Source: an uncultured Alphaproteobacteria bacterium (GTDB lineage Bacteria; Pseudomonadota; Alphaproteobacteria; Micavibrionales; Micavibrionaceae). From it: 64,000 nucleotides of DNA. Made by a program: the position numbers and the translations under genes. The notes below the pieces were generated by a model. That model made no database searches, had not been told where the DNA came from, and was given only the letters and a program-made list of their open reading frames with translations. Location of the stretch: assembly GCA_900696495.1 (NCBI GenBank), contig CAADGI010000014.1:62001-126000 (forward strand), read 5' to 3'. Positions 41,386 through 50,822 of the stretch are shown here, piece after piece; within the stretch, counting starts at the first letter, position 1; every line of letters begins with the position of its first letter.

Positions 41386-43632
41386 CTAACGTCGATGCTT
41401 CGGGCCTCTTTTAAATCCCTTTTTGCCGTATTTGCGCTTGTTTTTATTGGCTTTTTCCCGGTCGCGGCGGCCCGGCTCATGGGCCCGGCTGCGCTTGAAC
41501 TGGACGCCCGGGATATCCGCCCCGCGTTCATGGCCGATCAGTTGCAGAACCGTGCTTCCTGTTAAACCATCAGCCTCCATCAGCATGACCGTGACCGGCG
41601 CGCCCAAACGGAATACCCGGCCCGAGCGCCGCCCGACCAGCGCATGCGCCTTTTCGTCATGCACGTAAAAATCCTGGGGCAGGGACCGCATCGGCACGAT
41701 TCCATCCGCGCCGTTTTCCTTTAGCTCGACAAACAACCCGAAACGCGTGACGCCCGTGATGACGCCTTCGAACTCCGCGCCGAGACGGCTGGAAAGATAC
41801 GCAGCGGCAAAACGGTCGACCGCGTTGCGCTCGGCTTCCATCGAGGCGCGCTCGCACGTGGAAATATTTTCACAGATCTGTTCCAGTTTCGCGGCTTCGC
41901 CGTCATCCAGCCCGCCGGGTCCAAGCCCGTAAGCGCGGATCAGGGAGCGGTGCACGAGCAAATCCGCATAGCGCCGGATCGGGGAAGTGAAATGCGCGTA
42001 TCTATGCAACGCGAGGCCGAAATGCCCGATATTTTCCGGCGCATAAACCGCCTGCGCCTGCGTGCGTAAAATTACGGTGCTGATCAAGTGACTATAGGGC
42101 AGTTCCTTCGCCTTCATCAAAATCTGGTTGATCTGGCGCGGTTGCGTGACCTGTCCTTTCGGCAGCGAAAGTCCGAATGTTTCAACAAACTCCCGCGCGC
42201 TCTCGAGCTTTTCCGCGCTCGGGCGGTCGTGGATGCGGTAGACGCACGGCGCCTTCTTCGCTTCCAGCGCGCTGGCCGCCGCGACATTGGCGAGGATCAT
42301 GAACTCTTCAATCAGTTTATGCGCATCCACCCGCGCGCGCATTTTGACGCCGGTCATGTTGCCGTTTTTATCGATCAGAATCTGTCTTTCAGGTAAATCA
42401 AGCTCCAGGGCGCCGCGCTCACGCCGCGCCTTGTCGAGGATATGAAACGCTTCGTAAAGCGGCTTGATAACCGGATCGAGCAGGGGCTTCGTAACATCAT
42501 CCGCCATGCCGTCATAGGCTGCCTGAACTTGCTCATAAATCAGGCGCGCCGCCGAACGCATCAGCCCGCGCACAATTTTGTAGCGCAGCAGCTTGCCGTT
42601 GCCGTCGATCCACATATGCATCGCCAGGCACGCGCGCGGCACATTCGGTTTCAGTGAACAAAGTTCATTCGACAGCGCCTCCGGCAGCATCGGCACAACC
42701 CGGTCCGGGAAATAGGTCGAGTTGCCACGTCTAAGCGCTTCTTTATCGAGATCGCTGTAGGGCCGAACGTAATAGGCGACGTCCGCAATCGCCACGATCA
42801 AATGAAAACCTTCGTCCGTCTTTTCTGCAAACACGGCGTCGTCAAAATCCCGCGCATCGATGCCGTCAATCGTCACCAGCGGAATCTCGCGTAAATCTTC
42901 TCGCCCCTTGGTGTCCGGCACATCCATGCCTTCGGTCTCTTTAATCACCTTGTCCGGCAACTTCTCGCGCAACCCCGCTTCGGCCAAACTAATAAGGCTG
43001 ATCGCTTTGGGGTCGTCGCGCCGTCCCATGATCTCTGCGATCCGCGCTTTCTTGCGCATGCCTCGCCCGGGCAATATTTCCGCGCTGACGATGTCGCCGT
43101 CCTTCGCGCCGTTCAGGTCTTCAAAAAAAACTTCATATTCATGCTTGGCTTTTTTATCGGTGGGAATGAGTAACCCGCCATGCTTGTTGGCTTTCAGCAG
43201 GCCCATGATGCGGCCCGTTTCAGAATCGAAACGCTTGATGATCCGCGCTTCGTAATGATTTTTTGAAACCTGCTCAAGCCGCGCCAGCGCCCGGTCGCCT
43301 TCCTTCAGCGCCGGGTGGCCTTTTTTCTCCGGCATCACCTCGATGCGCGGCGGCTTGCCTTCGCCTTTCCATTCAATGGGCTGTGCGAATACGTCGCCGT
43401 CAATGTCGATATTATTGATCTGGATGACGACCACTTCGGCCAGTCCTTCCGGCCTGCCATAGGCGCCGCCGGCGTTCTTGACGATCGCGCCTTCCGTCAC
43501 CAGTTCTTTCAGGATTTGCTTGAGCACAATGCGCCCGTCGGTGCCGCGCACGCGAAAGGCCTGCGAGACCTCCCGCTTGGTCACTGGCTTGGGGGAGGTC
43601 TGGATAAAATTCAATATGTCTGATTTATTCAC
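41386..43632 (-). CDS. rnr: Ribonuclease R
   Basis: The 748-residue 3'-5' exoribonuclease of the RNB/RNase II family can degrade structured RNA. Seen: an N-terminal winged-helix domain (SQAFRVRGTDGRIVLKQIL), a cold-shock domain (HGGLLIPTDKKAKHEYEVFF), the RNB catalytic region with TIDGIDARDFDDAVFAE near residue 255, and HFTSPIRRYADLLVHRSLI near 560. An S1 domain (EFEGVITGVTRFGLFVELKENGADGIVP) and a Lys/Arg-rich C-terminal tail complete it. The active-site aspartates are all present. It starts two bases after topA on the same strand, so they are co-transcribed. Confidence 0.97.
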   Translation of the reverse strand: MNKSDILNFIQTSPKPVTKREVSQAFRVRGTDGRIVLKQILKELVTEGAIVKNAGGAYGRPEGLAEVVVIQINNIDIDGDVFAQPIEWKGEGKPPRIEVMPEKKGHPALKEGDRALARLEQVSKNHYEARIIKRFDSETGRIMGLLKANKHGGLLIPTDKKAKHEYEVFFEDLNGAKDGDIVSAEILPGRGMRKKARIAEIMGRRDDPKAISLISLAEAGLREKLPDKVIKETEGMDVPDTKGREDLREIPLVTIDGIDARDFDDAVFAEKTDEGFHLIVAIADVAYYVRPYSDLDKEALRRGNSTYFPDRVVPMLPEALSNELCSLKPNVPRACLAMHMWIDGNGKLLRYKIVRGLMRSAARLIYEQVQAAYDGMADDVTKPLLDPVIKPLYEAFHILDKARRERGALELDLPERQILIDKNGNMTGVKMRARVDAHKLIEEFMILANVAAASALEAKKAPCVYRIHDRPSAEKLESAREFVETFGLSLPKGQVTQPRQINQILMKAKELPYSHLISTVILRTQAQAVYAPENIGHFGLALHRYAHFTSPIRRYADLLVHRSLIRAYGLGPGGLDDGEAAKLEQICENISTCERASMEAERNAVDRFAAAYLSSRLGAEFEGVITGVTRFGLFVELKENGADGIVPMRSLPQDFYVHDEKAHALVGRRSGRVFRLGAPVTVMLMEADGLTGSTVLQLIGHERGADIPGVQFKRSRAHEPGRRDREKANKNKRKYGKKGFKRGPKHRR

Positions 43633-43634
43633 GT

Positions 43635-46229
43635 TTACTCGGCGCTTTTCTTTTTAGGGGCCGCTTTCTTCTTTTTGGGCGCAGGTTTGGCTTTTGTTTC
43701 TTTTGCCTCCGGCGCGTCTTCTTTTTTCTTCTGGAACCGCCCGCGCGGTTTATAGCCCTTGGCTTCGCGTGCGGCAGCCTTTTCCGCGGCGGCGACCAGA
43801 ACATCGACGGCGCGGTTTATACCTACAGTTAGTACGTCATCGTCCTTTGGCAAGGATGTGAACTTCCCCGCATGTTTAAGGAACGGCCCGAAACGCCCCA
43901 CGCCCGCCTGGATCATCTCGCCCGTTTCCGGGTGCTTGCCGACATCGCGGGGCAGGGCCAGCAATTTAAGCGCTGATTCCAGCGTGACTTCACTGATCAG
44001 CGTTCCCTTCGGCAGGCCCTGGCGCTTCGGCTTCGGGCGGTCGGCGGGCGCCGGTTTTTTCGGCGGCGCCTTGAATTTTTCGCCCCTGGCTTTGGCGGCG
44101 GCGCGCGCTTCCTTGATGCGGGCCTTCTCGGCTTTTTCTTCCTCGATCTCTTTCAGGACTTCCGGCGGCAGGTCGATCTGCACATAAGGCCCATAAGGAC
44201 CGCGGCGCAAGGAAACAGTCCGGCCCGTGCCGGGCTCCTTGCCCAGAATCTTCGGCTCATTGCTCAGCGCGGCCAGTTCCGGGTCACTGCTGTCGTCGCC
44301 CGGAATGACGAGGGGCCGCGTGAATTTGCATTCAGGGTAATTCGAGCAACCGATGAACGCGCCGAATTTCCCGAGCCTCAATCCCAGTGTCCCCGTGCCG
44401 CACGCTTTGCAGATTTTCGGCTTTGGATCTTCTTTCGTCACCGGGAAGAAATGCGGGCCGAGCTCCTCGTCGAGGTGATCGATAACCTGCGTGATGGTCA
44501 GGTCTTTCGTCTGGTCAACGGCGGCCTTGAAGTCGATCCAGAACTGGCGCAGCGCTTCTTTCCACGCCACTTCGCCGCTGGCAATCGCATCCAGCTCTTC
44601 CTCGAGATTGGCCGTGAAATCGTAATCGACGTAACGCGCGAAAAATTTCGACAGGAACGTGGTGACAAGGCGGCCCCGGTCCTCAGGAATAAACCGGCGT
44701 TTCTCAAACAGCACATATTTCCGGTCGCGCAAAACCTGGAGAATGGAGGCATAAGTCGATGGGCGCCCGATACCAAGCTCCTCGAGTTTCTTGACCAGCG
44801 ACGCTTCGGAATAACGCGGCGGCGGCTGGGTGAAATGCTGGCTCGGCACGACATCGACAAGCTTGGAAGGCTCACCTTCGTTCATGGCGGGCAGGCGGCG
44901 TTCGCTTTCGTCGCTGTCCTCGTCCGTATCATCGATATCTTCATGGTAAAGCGTCAGGAACCCGTCGAACGCGACAACGGAACCGGTCGCGCGCAGCACC
45001 GCGTCATCTGTGCCGTCCGAAATATCCACGCTCATCTGGTCGAGCACGGCATTTTCCATCTGCGAGGCCAGCGTGCGTTTCCAGATCAGATCGTAAAGCT
45101 GCCACTGCTCCTCGTCGATTTTGCCTTTTAATGATGCAGGCGTGCGCGACAGATCGGTCGGGCGAATGGCTTCGTGGGCCTCCTGCGCATTCTTGGCTTT
45201 CGACTTATATATACGTGCGCCCTCGGGCAGATATTTATCGCCGTAATCCTTTTTAATCACAGAGCGGCATTGCGCGATGGCGTCCTCCGACAGCGTCGTG
45301 CCGTCGGTACGCATATAGGTGATCAGCGCCGTCGCTTCGCTATCGATCTCGATTCCTTCATAAAGCCGTTGTGCGAGGCGCATTGTGTGCGCGGCGGTGA
45401 ACCTCAATTTCCGCGCGCTTTCCATCTGCAGCGACGAGGTAATGAAAGGCGGGTAGGGGTTGCGGCGAACCTGCTTCTTCTCGATTTTCTGCACCGAGAG
45501 ATTTTTCTGACGGATGCGGGCCACGGCCTTCTGCGCCGCGTCTTCGGAATTGATATCGAACTTGTCGAGCTTGTTCCCGGCTAGATGCGTCGGGCGCGCG
45601 GTGAACGGCGCGCCGTCCTGCGTTTTAAGCTTTGCCTCGATGCTCCAATATTCCTGCGGGATGAATTTTTCGATCTCCGCCTCGCGCTCGCAGATCAGCC
45701 TGAGCGCCACCGACTGCACGCGCCCCGCCGAGCGCGAACCCGGCAGCTTCCGCCACAACACCGGCGATAGATTGAATCCCACGAGATAATCCAGCGCGCG
45801 CCGCGCGAGATAGGCCTCGATCAGTCTCTGGTCCAGAGGCCGCGCATGCTCGAATGCTTCCTGCACTGCCTTCTTGGTGATCTCATTGAAGGTGACGCGG
45901 TGAACTTCCTTGCCCGCCAGCAACTTGCTCTCTTTCAGAATCTCTCTCACATGCCATGAAATGGCTTCCCCTTCGCGGTCGGGGTCGGTCGCGAGGTATA
46001 GCGCTTTGGCGTTCTTGAGCGCTTTTTTAATGTCGTTGACGTTCTTGTCCGCCCGCTCGCCGAGCTGCCACTTCATCGCGAAATCTTCATCGGGCAGGAC
46101 GGAGCCGTCCTTGTTCACGAGATCGCGCACATGGCCGTAGCTGGCAATGACCTTATAATCATTCCCCAGGTACTTATTAATAGTCTTCGCCTTGGCGGGC
46201 GATTCAACGATGACGAGGTTATCGGCCAA
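43635..46229 (-). CDS. topA: DNA topoisomerase I
   Basis: The 864-residue type IA enzyme relaxes negative supercoils through a transient 5'-phosphotyrosine link. Seen: the Toprim domain (MADNLVIVESPAKAKTINKYLG; ATDPDREGEAISWH near residue 105), the active-site tyrosine in ALITYMRTDGTTLS near 310, one clear zinc-ribbon (KICKACGTGTLGLRLGKFGAFIGCSNYPEC, near 600), and repeated degenerate C-terminal ribbon modules with GRFGPFLKH. A long Lys/Ala/Pro tail (KPAPKKKKAAPKKKSAE) ends it. Length and order match alphaproteobacterial TopA, and it lies five bases after dprA. Confidence 0.98.
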   Translation of the reverse strand: MADNLVIVESPAKAKTINKYLGNDYKVIASYGHVRDLVNKDGSVLPDEDFAMKWQLGERADKNVNDIKKALKNAKALYLATDPDREGEAISWHVREILKESKLLAGKEVHRVTFNEITKKAVQEAFEHARPLDQRLIEAYLARRALDYLVGFNLSPVLWRKLPGSRSAGRVQSVALRLICEREAEIEKFIPQEYWSIEAKLKTQDGAPFTARPTHLAGNKLDKFDINSEDAAQKAVARIRQKNLSVQKIEKKQVRRNPYPPFITSSLQMESARKLRFTAAHTMRLAQRLYEGIEIDSEATALITYMRTDGTTLSEDAIAQCRSVIKKDYGDKYLPEGARIYKSKAKNAQEAHEAIRPTDLSRTPASLKGKIDEEQWQLYDLIWKRTLASQMENAVLDQMSVDISDGTDDAVLRATGSVVAFDGFLTLYHEDIDDTDEDSDESERRLPAMNEGEPSKLVDVVPSQHFTQPPPRYSEASLVKKLEELGIGRPSTYASILQVLRDRKYVLFEKRRFIPEDRGRLVTTFLSKFFARYVDYDFTANLEEELDAIASGEVAWKEALRQFWIDFKAAVDQTKDLTITQVIDHLDEELGPHFFPVTKEDPKPKICKACGTGTLGLRLGKFGAFIGCSNYPECKFTRPLVIPGDDSSDPELAALSNEPKILGKEPGTGRTVSLRRGPYGPYVQIDLPPEVLKEIEEEKAEKARIKEARAAAKARGEKFKAPPKKPAPADRPKPKRQGLPKGTLISEVTLESALKLLALPRDVGKHPETGEMIQAGVGRFGPFLKHAGKFTSLPKDDDVLTVGINRAVDVLVAAAEKAAAREAKGYKPRGRFQKKKEDAPEAKETKAKPAPKKKKAAPKKKSAE

Positions 46230-46234
46230 TTAAT

Positions 46235-47371
46235 CTATTCCTGTAACAGACTGACTTTATTGCCGGGATGACGCTTCACCCGGCCCGCCAGCTCCATTTC
46301 CAGCAGCACGGTCTGTACCGCTGAAATGCTTAATAGACAGGTTCGGATCAGTTCGTCAACCGCCACCGGGCTATAGGACAGGTGCCCGAGGATGATATCG
46401 GTGGCGTTTTCAGGCGGGTCCAAATCCTCCGGAATAGGGCCGTGGAAGCGCGGTTCCGGCGCTTTTGGCTCATGCATCGACTTACCCGAAAAGGACCTTA
46501 TGGCCTCGAGGATATCATCAGCGCTTCTTATAAGTGTCGCCCCCTCGCGGATCAGGTGGTTGCCCCCTTGCGCGCGCGGGTCGAACGGGTGGCCCGGAAC
46601 GGCATAGACGTCACGCCCCTGTTCCCCGGCCAGACGCGCGGTAATCAGCGACCCCGAGCGCATCGTCGCCTCGATGACGACCATCCCTTTCGACAGGCCG
46701 GAAACGATACGGTTCCGACGCGGAAAACTTTGCGCGACCGGCGGCACGCCGAGCGGGCTTTCGGCGATAATCAGGCCCTGTTCCTTGATTTGTTCATAAA
46801 GATTCTTATTTTCCTCGGGATAAATAATGTCGATTCCGCCGGCGACGGCGGCAATCGTGCCCGTCCGTAGCGATCCCGTATGCGCCGCGGTGTCGATCCC
46901 GCGGGCAAGGCCGGAGACAACGACTTGTCCGTTTTCTCCAAGCTCGCGCGAGAGTTTTTCCGCGAATTTCCGCCCGTTGAGCGAGGAATTCCGCGCGCCC
47001 ACCACGCCGACGCAGCCCTTATGCGCAAGTTCGATATTCCCGAGGATTGAAATCACCGGCGGCGCGTCATCGATCGCGGCGAGGGCGAGAGGGTATGATT
47101 CCTCTCCCGCCGTTACGATATCGCCGCCGATTTTCTGCAGCGCCTCATATTCCTTTTCAACCGCACTCATGTCCGGCGCCTTCAGCGGTTTTGCCCGCCC
47201 GCCGCGCCGCGAGAGTTCCGGCAATCTTTCCAGCGCGCGTTCAACCGAACCATAGGCGCCCACCAGCCGGTAAAACGTCATCGGCCCGACATTTTCCGTG
47301 CGGACGAGGCGCAGCCAGTTCAGTTTCTCGGTGACAGAGACAGTCTCAGCCTGTCGTTTTGGCAGGGTCAT
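46235..47371 (-). CDS. dprA: DNA-processing protein A
   Basis: The 378-residue protein loads RecA on incoming single-stranded DNA in natural transformation. Seen: an N-terminal SAM-like helical domain (LRLVRTENVGPMTFYRLV), the Rossmann core with GVVGARNSSLNGRKFAEKL, VVSGLARGIDTAAHTGSL, GGIDIIYPEENKNLY and SGLSKGMVVIEA, then a C-terminal winged-helix domain (ENATDIILGHLSYSPVAVDELI). It overlaps plsY by 26 bases and is followed at once by topA. Presence of dprA does not by itself prove competence; no com genes are in the window apart from pilus parts. Confidence 0.96.
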   Translation of the reverse strand: MTLPKRQAETVSVTEKLNWLRLVRTENVGPMTFYRLVGAYGSVERALERLPELSRRGGRAKPLKAPDMSAVEKEYEALQKIGGDIVTAGEESYPLALAAIDDAPPVISILGNIELAHKGCVGVVGARNSSLNGRKFAEKLSRELGENGQVVVSGLARGIDTAAHTGSLRTGTIAAVAGGIDIIYPEENKNLYEQIKEQGLIIAESPLGVPPVAQSFPRRNRIVSGLSKGMVVIEATMRSGSLITARLAGEQGRDVYAVPGHPFDPRAQGGNHLIREGATLIRSADDILEAIRSFSGKSMHEPKAPEPRFHGPIPEDLDPPENATDIILGHLSYSPVAVDELIRTCLLSISAVQTVLLEMELAGRVKRHPGNKVSLLQE

Positions 47372-48017
47372 TCTTCTTCCCGATTTTTGGCTCTTGGCCT
47401 TTCAGAAGACGCAGAATGTTTTCTTTATGCTTGTAAAAAACCAGCGCGGCCATGAAGGCGCATATATAAGGCAGGAAATCCACATGGCTGTTGACGTACC
47501 AGATGGTCGATCCGTCCGGTGAAACCACCGTGTTTGAATAATCTTTTGTAAGGTACCACGCAATCGCGGGTGAAAGGCCGATAGAGGCCAGCGCCGCCAG
47601 CGACGACATGCGGAAAAGCAGCGCCGTCGACAGCCATGTCAGGATGACGATGAAACCGAGTTGCGGCAGCAGCGCGAGAAAAATCCCGATCGTCGTCGCC
47701 ACGCCTTTACCGCCCTTGAATTTTAGCCAGACGGGGAAGAGGTGGCCGAGGAATGCACCGACGGCGGCATAGAGGGACGCATCATAGGTCATGGCCGCTT
47801 GCGCAAGGTAAACGGCAAGGGCGCCTTTCGCGCCATCCAGAAACAGCGTCAGCGCCGCGAGTTTTTTATTCCCGGTGCGCAAAACATTCGTCGCGCCGAT
47901 ATTCCCCGAGCCTATATTCCTGATATCGCCGTAACCCGCGTATTTTGTCAGCAGCAATCCGAACGGGATTGATCCGATCAAATAACCGATTGTACCGATG
48001 ACGATATATTCAAGCAT
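47346..48017 (-). CDS. plsY: Acyl-phosphate:glycerol-3-phosphate acyltransferase
   Basis: The 223-residue inner-membrane enzyme has about five transmembrane helices. It transfers an acyl group from acyl-phosphate to glycerol-3-phosphate, the first step of phospholipid synthesis. The three PlsY motifs are visible: GYLIGSIPFGLLLTK at the N-terminus, GNIGATNVLRTGNKKLAALTLFLDGAKGALAV near residue 40, and HLFPVWLKFKGGKGVATTIGIFLA near 90. The start overlaps the end of pyrB by eight bases and the 3' end overlaps dprA, so all three are translationally coupled. Confidence 0.95.
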   Translation of the reverse strand: MLEYIVIGTIGYLIGSIPFGLLLTKYAGYGDIRNIGSGNIGATNVLRTGNKKLAALTLFLDGAKGALAVYLAQAAMTYDASLYAAVGAFLGHLFPVWLKFKGGKGVATTIGIFLALLPQLGFIVILTWLSTALLFRMSSLAALASIGLSPAIAWYLTKDYSNTVVSPDGSTIWYVNSHVDFLPYICAFMAALVFYKHKENILRLLKGQEPKIGKKNDPAKTTG

Positions 48018-48921
48018 CGCTGATCAACCTGTCGAGAACGGCCATGCGCGTCGGGATTCCATTCGCGACCTGTTTGAGAATAAGGCTGCGCTCCGGGTCT
48101 TCCGCGATGTCGTCCGAAATATGCACGCCGCGCACCAGCGGGCCCGGGTCCAGCACCACCGCCTTCGGGCAGTACGCGTCAACCACGGAACGTTTTAAAC
48201 CAAATTCATTGAAATAGGCCGTGTCGGATTCAATCAGGCTTTTCTGCATGCGCTCTTTCTGCAGCCGGATCGTCATCACCGCATCGACGCCTTTCAGGCC
48301 ATCGGCGAGGCTGTTATAACGCTCGATCCCTTCGGCGGGGAGTTTCTCAGGCATCAATGTCTTCGGCGCAATCACGCGCACATTGACGCCGAACTGGCGA
48401 AGTAAAATCATGTTCGATGCCGCGACGCGGCTATGCGCGATATCACCGATAATCGCGAGCGTCAGTCCTTCTAGCTTGCCGAATTTCTGCCGCAGCGTCA
48501 GCGCATCCAGCAGCGCCTGCGTCGGGTGCTCGCGCCAGCTGTCGCCGCCATTGATGACCGGGCAGTCCGCGCGCTTCGCCACAAATCCCGGCGCGCCGTA
48601 TTCGCTGTGGCGGATAATCACGGCATCGGGCCGCATCGCGTTCAGCGTGTCGATCGTGTCGAGAAAACTTTCGCCCTTGGACAGCGAACTCGAATCCGGA
48701 TTCCATGTCACGACATTGGCGCCCAGGCGCTGCGCGGCGATGATGAACGAGGTCAGCGTGCGCGTCGACGCTTCAAAAAACAGGGTCAGGATAATTTTAT
48801 CCTTGAGCTTCTCGCGGTCCCAGCGCCCTTCCTCGATCGCGCGCGCATAATAATCGGCGCGGCCCAGAAGCTCCTCGATTTCATCCTTGCTCAAATCGCC
48901 GATGCCCAGGAGATGTTTCAT
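48010..48921 (-). CDS. pyrB: Aspartate carbamoyltransferase catalytic subunit
   Basis: The 303-residue enzyme joins carbamoyl phosphate and aspartate in pyrimidine synthesis. Seen: the carbamoyl-phosphate loop FFEASTRTLTSF near residue 48, VIRHSEYGAPGFVA near 101, NGGDSWREHPTQALLDALTL near 123, and the aspartate-loop region TIRLQKERMQ near 219. Length fits the class without regulatory subunits. In many alphaproteobacteria pyrC follows before plsY; here plsY follows directly with an overlap, and no dihydroorotase gene is present in the window. Confidence 0.97.
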   Translation of the reverse strand: MKHLLGIGDLSKDEIEELLGRADYYARAIEEGRWDREKLKDKIILTLFFEASTRTLTSFIIAAQRLGANVVTWNPDSSSLSKGESFLDTIDTLNAMRPDAVIIRHSEYGAPGFVAKRADCPVINGGDSWREHPTQALLDALTLRQKFGKLEGLTLAIIGDIAHSRVAASNMILLRQFGVNVRVIAPKTLMPEKLPAEGIERYNSLADGLKGVDAVMTIRLQKERMQKSLIESDTAYFNEFGLKRSVVDAYCPKAVVLDPGPLVRGVHISDDIAEDPERSLILKQVANGIPTRMAVLDRLISDA

Positions 48922-48924
48922 AAT

Positions 48925-50175
48925 TTATTTCCCATTTGGCAGCTTCGCTCTTTCGATCACGCCGGCTTTTTCCAGTCCGGCCAGCTTATCTGCGCTTAAT
49001 TCAAGCATTTTTTCAAGCACTTCCTGCGTATCCTGCCCCAGCACGGGCGGCGCAAATGCATAAGAAACGGGCGTTTTCGAGAGTTTAAGGGGGCTGCCGA
49101 CCAGTTTTATGGATTTTGGCGCGGCGGTATGCTCCATCGAAATTTCCATGCCCCGGTGCTGGACCTGGTCCATCGCGAACACCTCGTCCATCCGGTTGAC
49201 GGGGCCGCCCGGCACATCGGCCTCGCGTAATTTTTCGATCCACTCGGCGGAATTTTTTGTTTTGACCGCGCTCTCGATCATCGGGATCAAAATTTCGCGG
49301 TTCACGACGCGCGCCGTGTTTTTGGCAAAGCGTTCATCTTTTGCCCATTCTTCATGGCCGAGAATTTTGCAAAACCGCGCGAACTGTTCGTTGTTACCGA
49401 CTGCGACAACAATATGCCCATCTTTGGTTTCAAACGCCTGGTAGGGAACGATTGTCGAATGCGCGTTGCCGTAGCGCGGCGCCGGTTTGCCGCTCGTCAA
49501 AAAATACTGCGCGAGGTTTGTCAGCGAGGCGAGCGTGCAATCCACCAGCGCAACATCGACCATCTGCCCTTCGCCGGTTTCCTCGCGCGCATGCAGCGCG
49601 GCTAAAATTCCAATCGCGGCATGAAGGCCCGTGATGATATCGCTGAGCGCGACGCCGACCTTCATCGGCGCGCCGCCCGGCTCGCCCGTGCTCGCCATCA
49701 ATCCCGCCATCGCCTGCGCCATCAGGTCGTAACCCGGCTCCTCCGCCAGCGGCCCGTCCTGCCCGAACCCGGTGATGGAACAATAAACCAGTTTCGGATA
49801 TTTCTTCTTGAGATCGTCATAGGACAGCCCGTATTTCTTCAGCCCGCCCGCCTTGAAATTCTCGATCAGCACATCGCAATTGCCGAGAAGCTGGTGAATG
49901 ATTTCCTGTCCTTCTTTCTTGCTGATATCGACCGCGACGGATTTTTTATTACGGTTGATCGAGAGATAATAGGCGCTCTCGCCCGTGTCGTTTCCGCTTT
50001 TATCTTTCAGGAACGGAGGACCCCAGGTGCGCGTGTCGTCGCCGCTGCCCGGCTTCTCGATCTTGATGATCTCCGCGCCGAGATCGCCCAGCATCTGCGT
50101 GCAGTAGGGGCCCGCCAGCACGCGGCTGAGATCGAGCACGCGGATATTTTCGAGCGATTTTTTCATCATGGCCAT
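48925..50175 (-). CDS. Family III CoA-transferase (CaiB/BaiF type)
   Basis: The 416-residue protein has N-terminal ENIRVLDLSRVLAGPYCTQMLGDLGAEIIKIEKPG, then TRTWGPPFL, the YYLSINRNKKSVAVDIS segment and the GYDLMAQAMAGLMASTGEPGGAPMKVGVALSD block, which bears the catalytic aspartate that forms an acyl-anhydride/CoA-thioester intermediate. Family members move CoA between organic acids (for example formate/oxalate, carnitine, mesaconate); the donor and acceptor are not readable. ATG codons at 50175, 50169 and 50166 compete; the one at 50169 forms an ATGA overlap with the prepilin peptidase stop. pyrB follows after three bases. Confidence 0.92.
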   Translation of the reverse strand: MAMMKKSLENIRVLDLSRVLAGPYCTQMLGDLGAEIIKIEKPGSGDDTRTWGPPFLKDKSGNDTGESAYYLSINRNKKSVAVDISKKEGQEIIHQLLGNCDVLIENFKAGGLKKYGLSYDDLKKKYPKLVYCSITGFGQDGPLAEEPGYDLMAQAMAGLMASTGEPGGAPMKVGVALSDIITGLHAAIGILAALHAREETGEGQMVDVALVDCTLASLTNLAQYFLTSGKPAPRYGNAHSTIVPYQAFETKDGHIVVAVGNNEQFARFCKILGHEEWAKDERFAKNTARVVNREILIPMIESAVKTKNSAEWIEKLREADVPGGPVNRMDEVFAMDQVQHRGMEISMEHTAAPKSIKLVGSPLKLSKTPVSYAFAPPVLGQDTQEVLEKMLELSADKLAGLEKAGVIERAKLPNGK

Positions 50176-50678
50176 AAAACCTGCACCAGATCATGAAACT
50201 GGATGATGCCCGCGATAACAATCCCCGCCGCAAAGCCCGGCCCGGCGGGCAGGGAGAGCGAACTCATCTTCGGCATCGTTCCCGTCACGCCCTTCAGGCG
50301 CAACGCGAAAACCAGTCCATGGATCAATCCCGCAAACGCGCCCACCGTCAGCGCGAATAAAATATAATAAGGCCCCAGCCAGATCCCGGCCGCGCCCAGC
50401 AGCTTCACATCCCCGAGGCCCAGCGTATCCTGTTTGTAAATCCTGTTGGCAATCTCCCTGATGAGATACAGAAATCCCGCACCGATAAACCCGCCCAGCG
50501 CCATCTCCTGCAAGTCAAGGTAATGCCACGCGGTGGCAAGATGAAAAACCGCCCCCGCCATCGCAAACCCCATCACATATTCGTTGGGCAGCAACCCGTC
50601 CCTGAGATCGATGACGGAAAGGACGTAAAGCAGGATAAGAGCGCTGAGGACGGCCAGAACGGCGATGATCTCGAACAT
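50166..50678 (-). CDS. A24-type prepilin peptidase, short form
   Basis: The 170-residue polytopic membrane protein contains the two aspartate motifs of type IV prepilin peptidases: the first in VIDLRDGLLPNEYV (residues 22-35), the second in LGLGDVKLLGAAG near residue 93. The N-terminal methyltransferase domain with CxxC motifs found in full PilD is missing, as in TadV/CpaA and R64 PilU-like enzymes. It should cleave prepilin leaders, most simply those of the pilin-like proteins encoded at 59105-60696. Although it lies next to the pilus operon, it is read from the opposite strand and heads the CoA-transferase/pyrB/plsY run. Confidence 0.9.
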   Translation of the reverse strand: MFEIIAVLAVLSALILLYVLSVIDLRDGLLPNEYVMGFAMAGAVFHLATAWHYLDLQEMALGGFIGAGFLYLIREIANRIYKQDTLGLGDVKLLGAAGIWLGPYYILFALTVGAFAGLIHGLVFALRLKGVTGTMPKMSSLSLPAGPGFAAGIVIAGIIQFHDLVQVLWP

Positions 50679-50822
50679 GGAATCTAGACTAGAATACTGT
50701 GTGTATAACTACAACCGGGTGTTTGGGGGTGTTTAATTGCCTGATTTTGGTTTAAAATGAACCGGTTCTTCTCGTTAAACAGGGTCGGTTTCCGCCGGTC
50801 CTGACATTTCGTTTACAGGACT

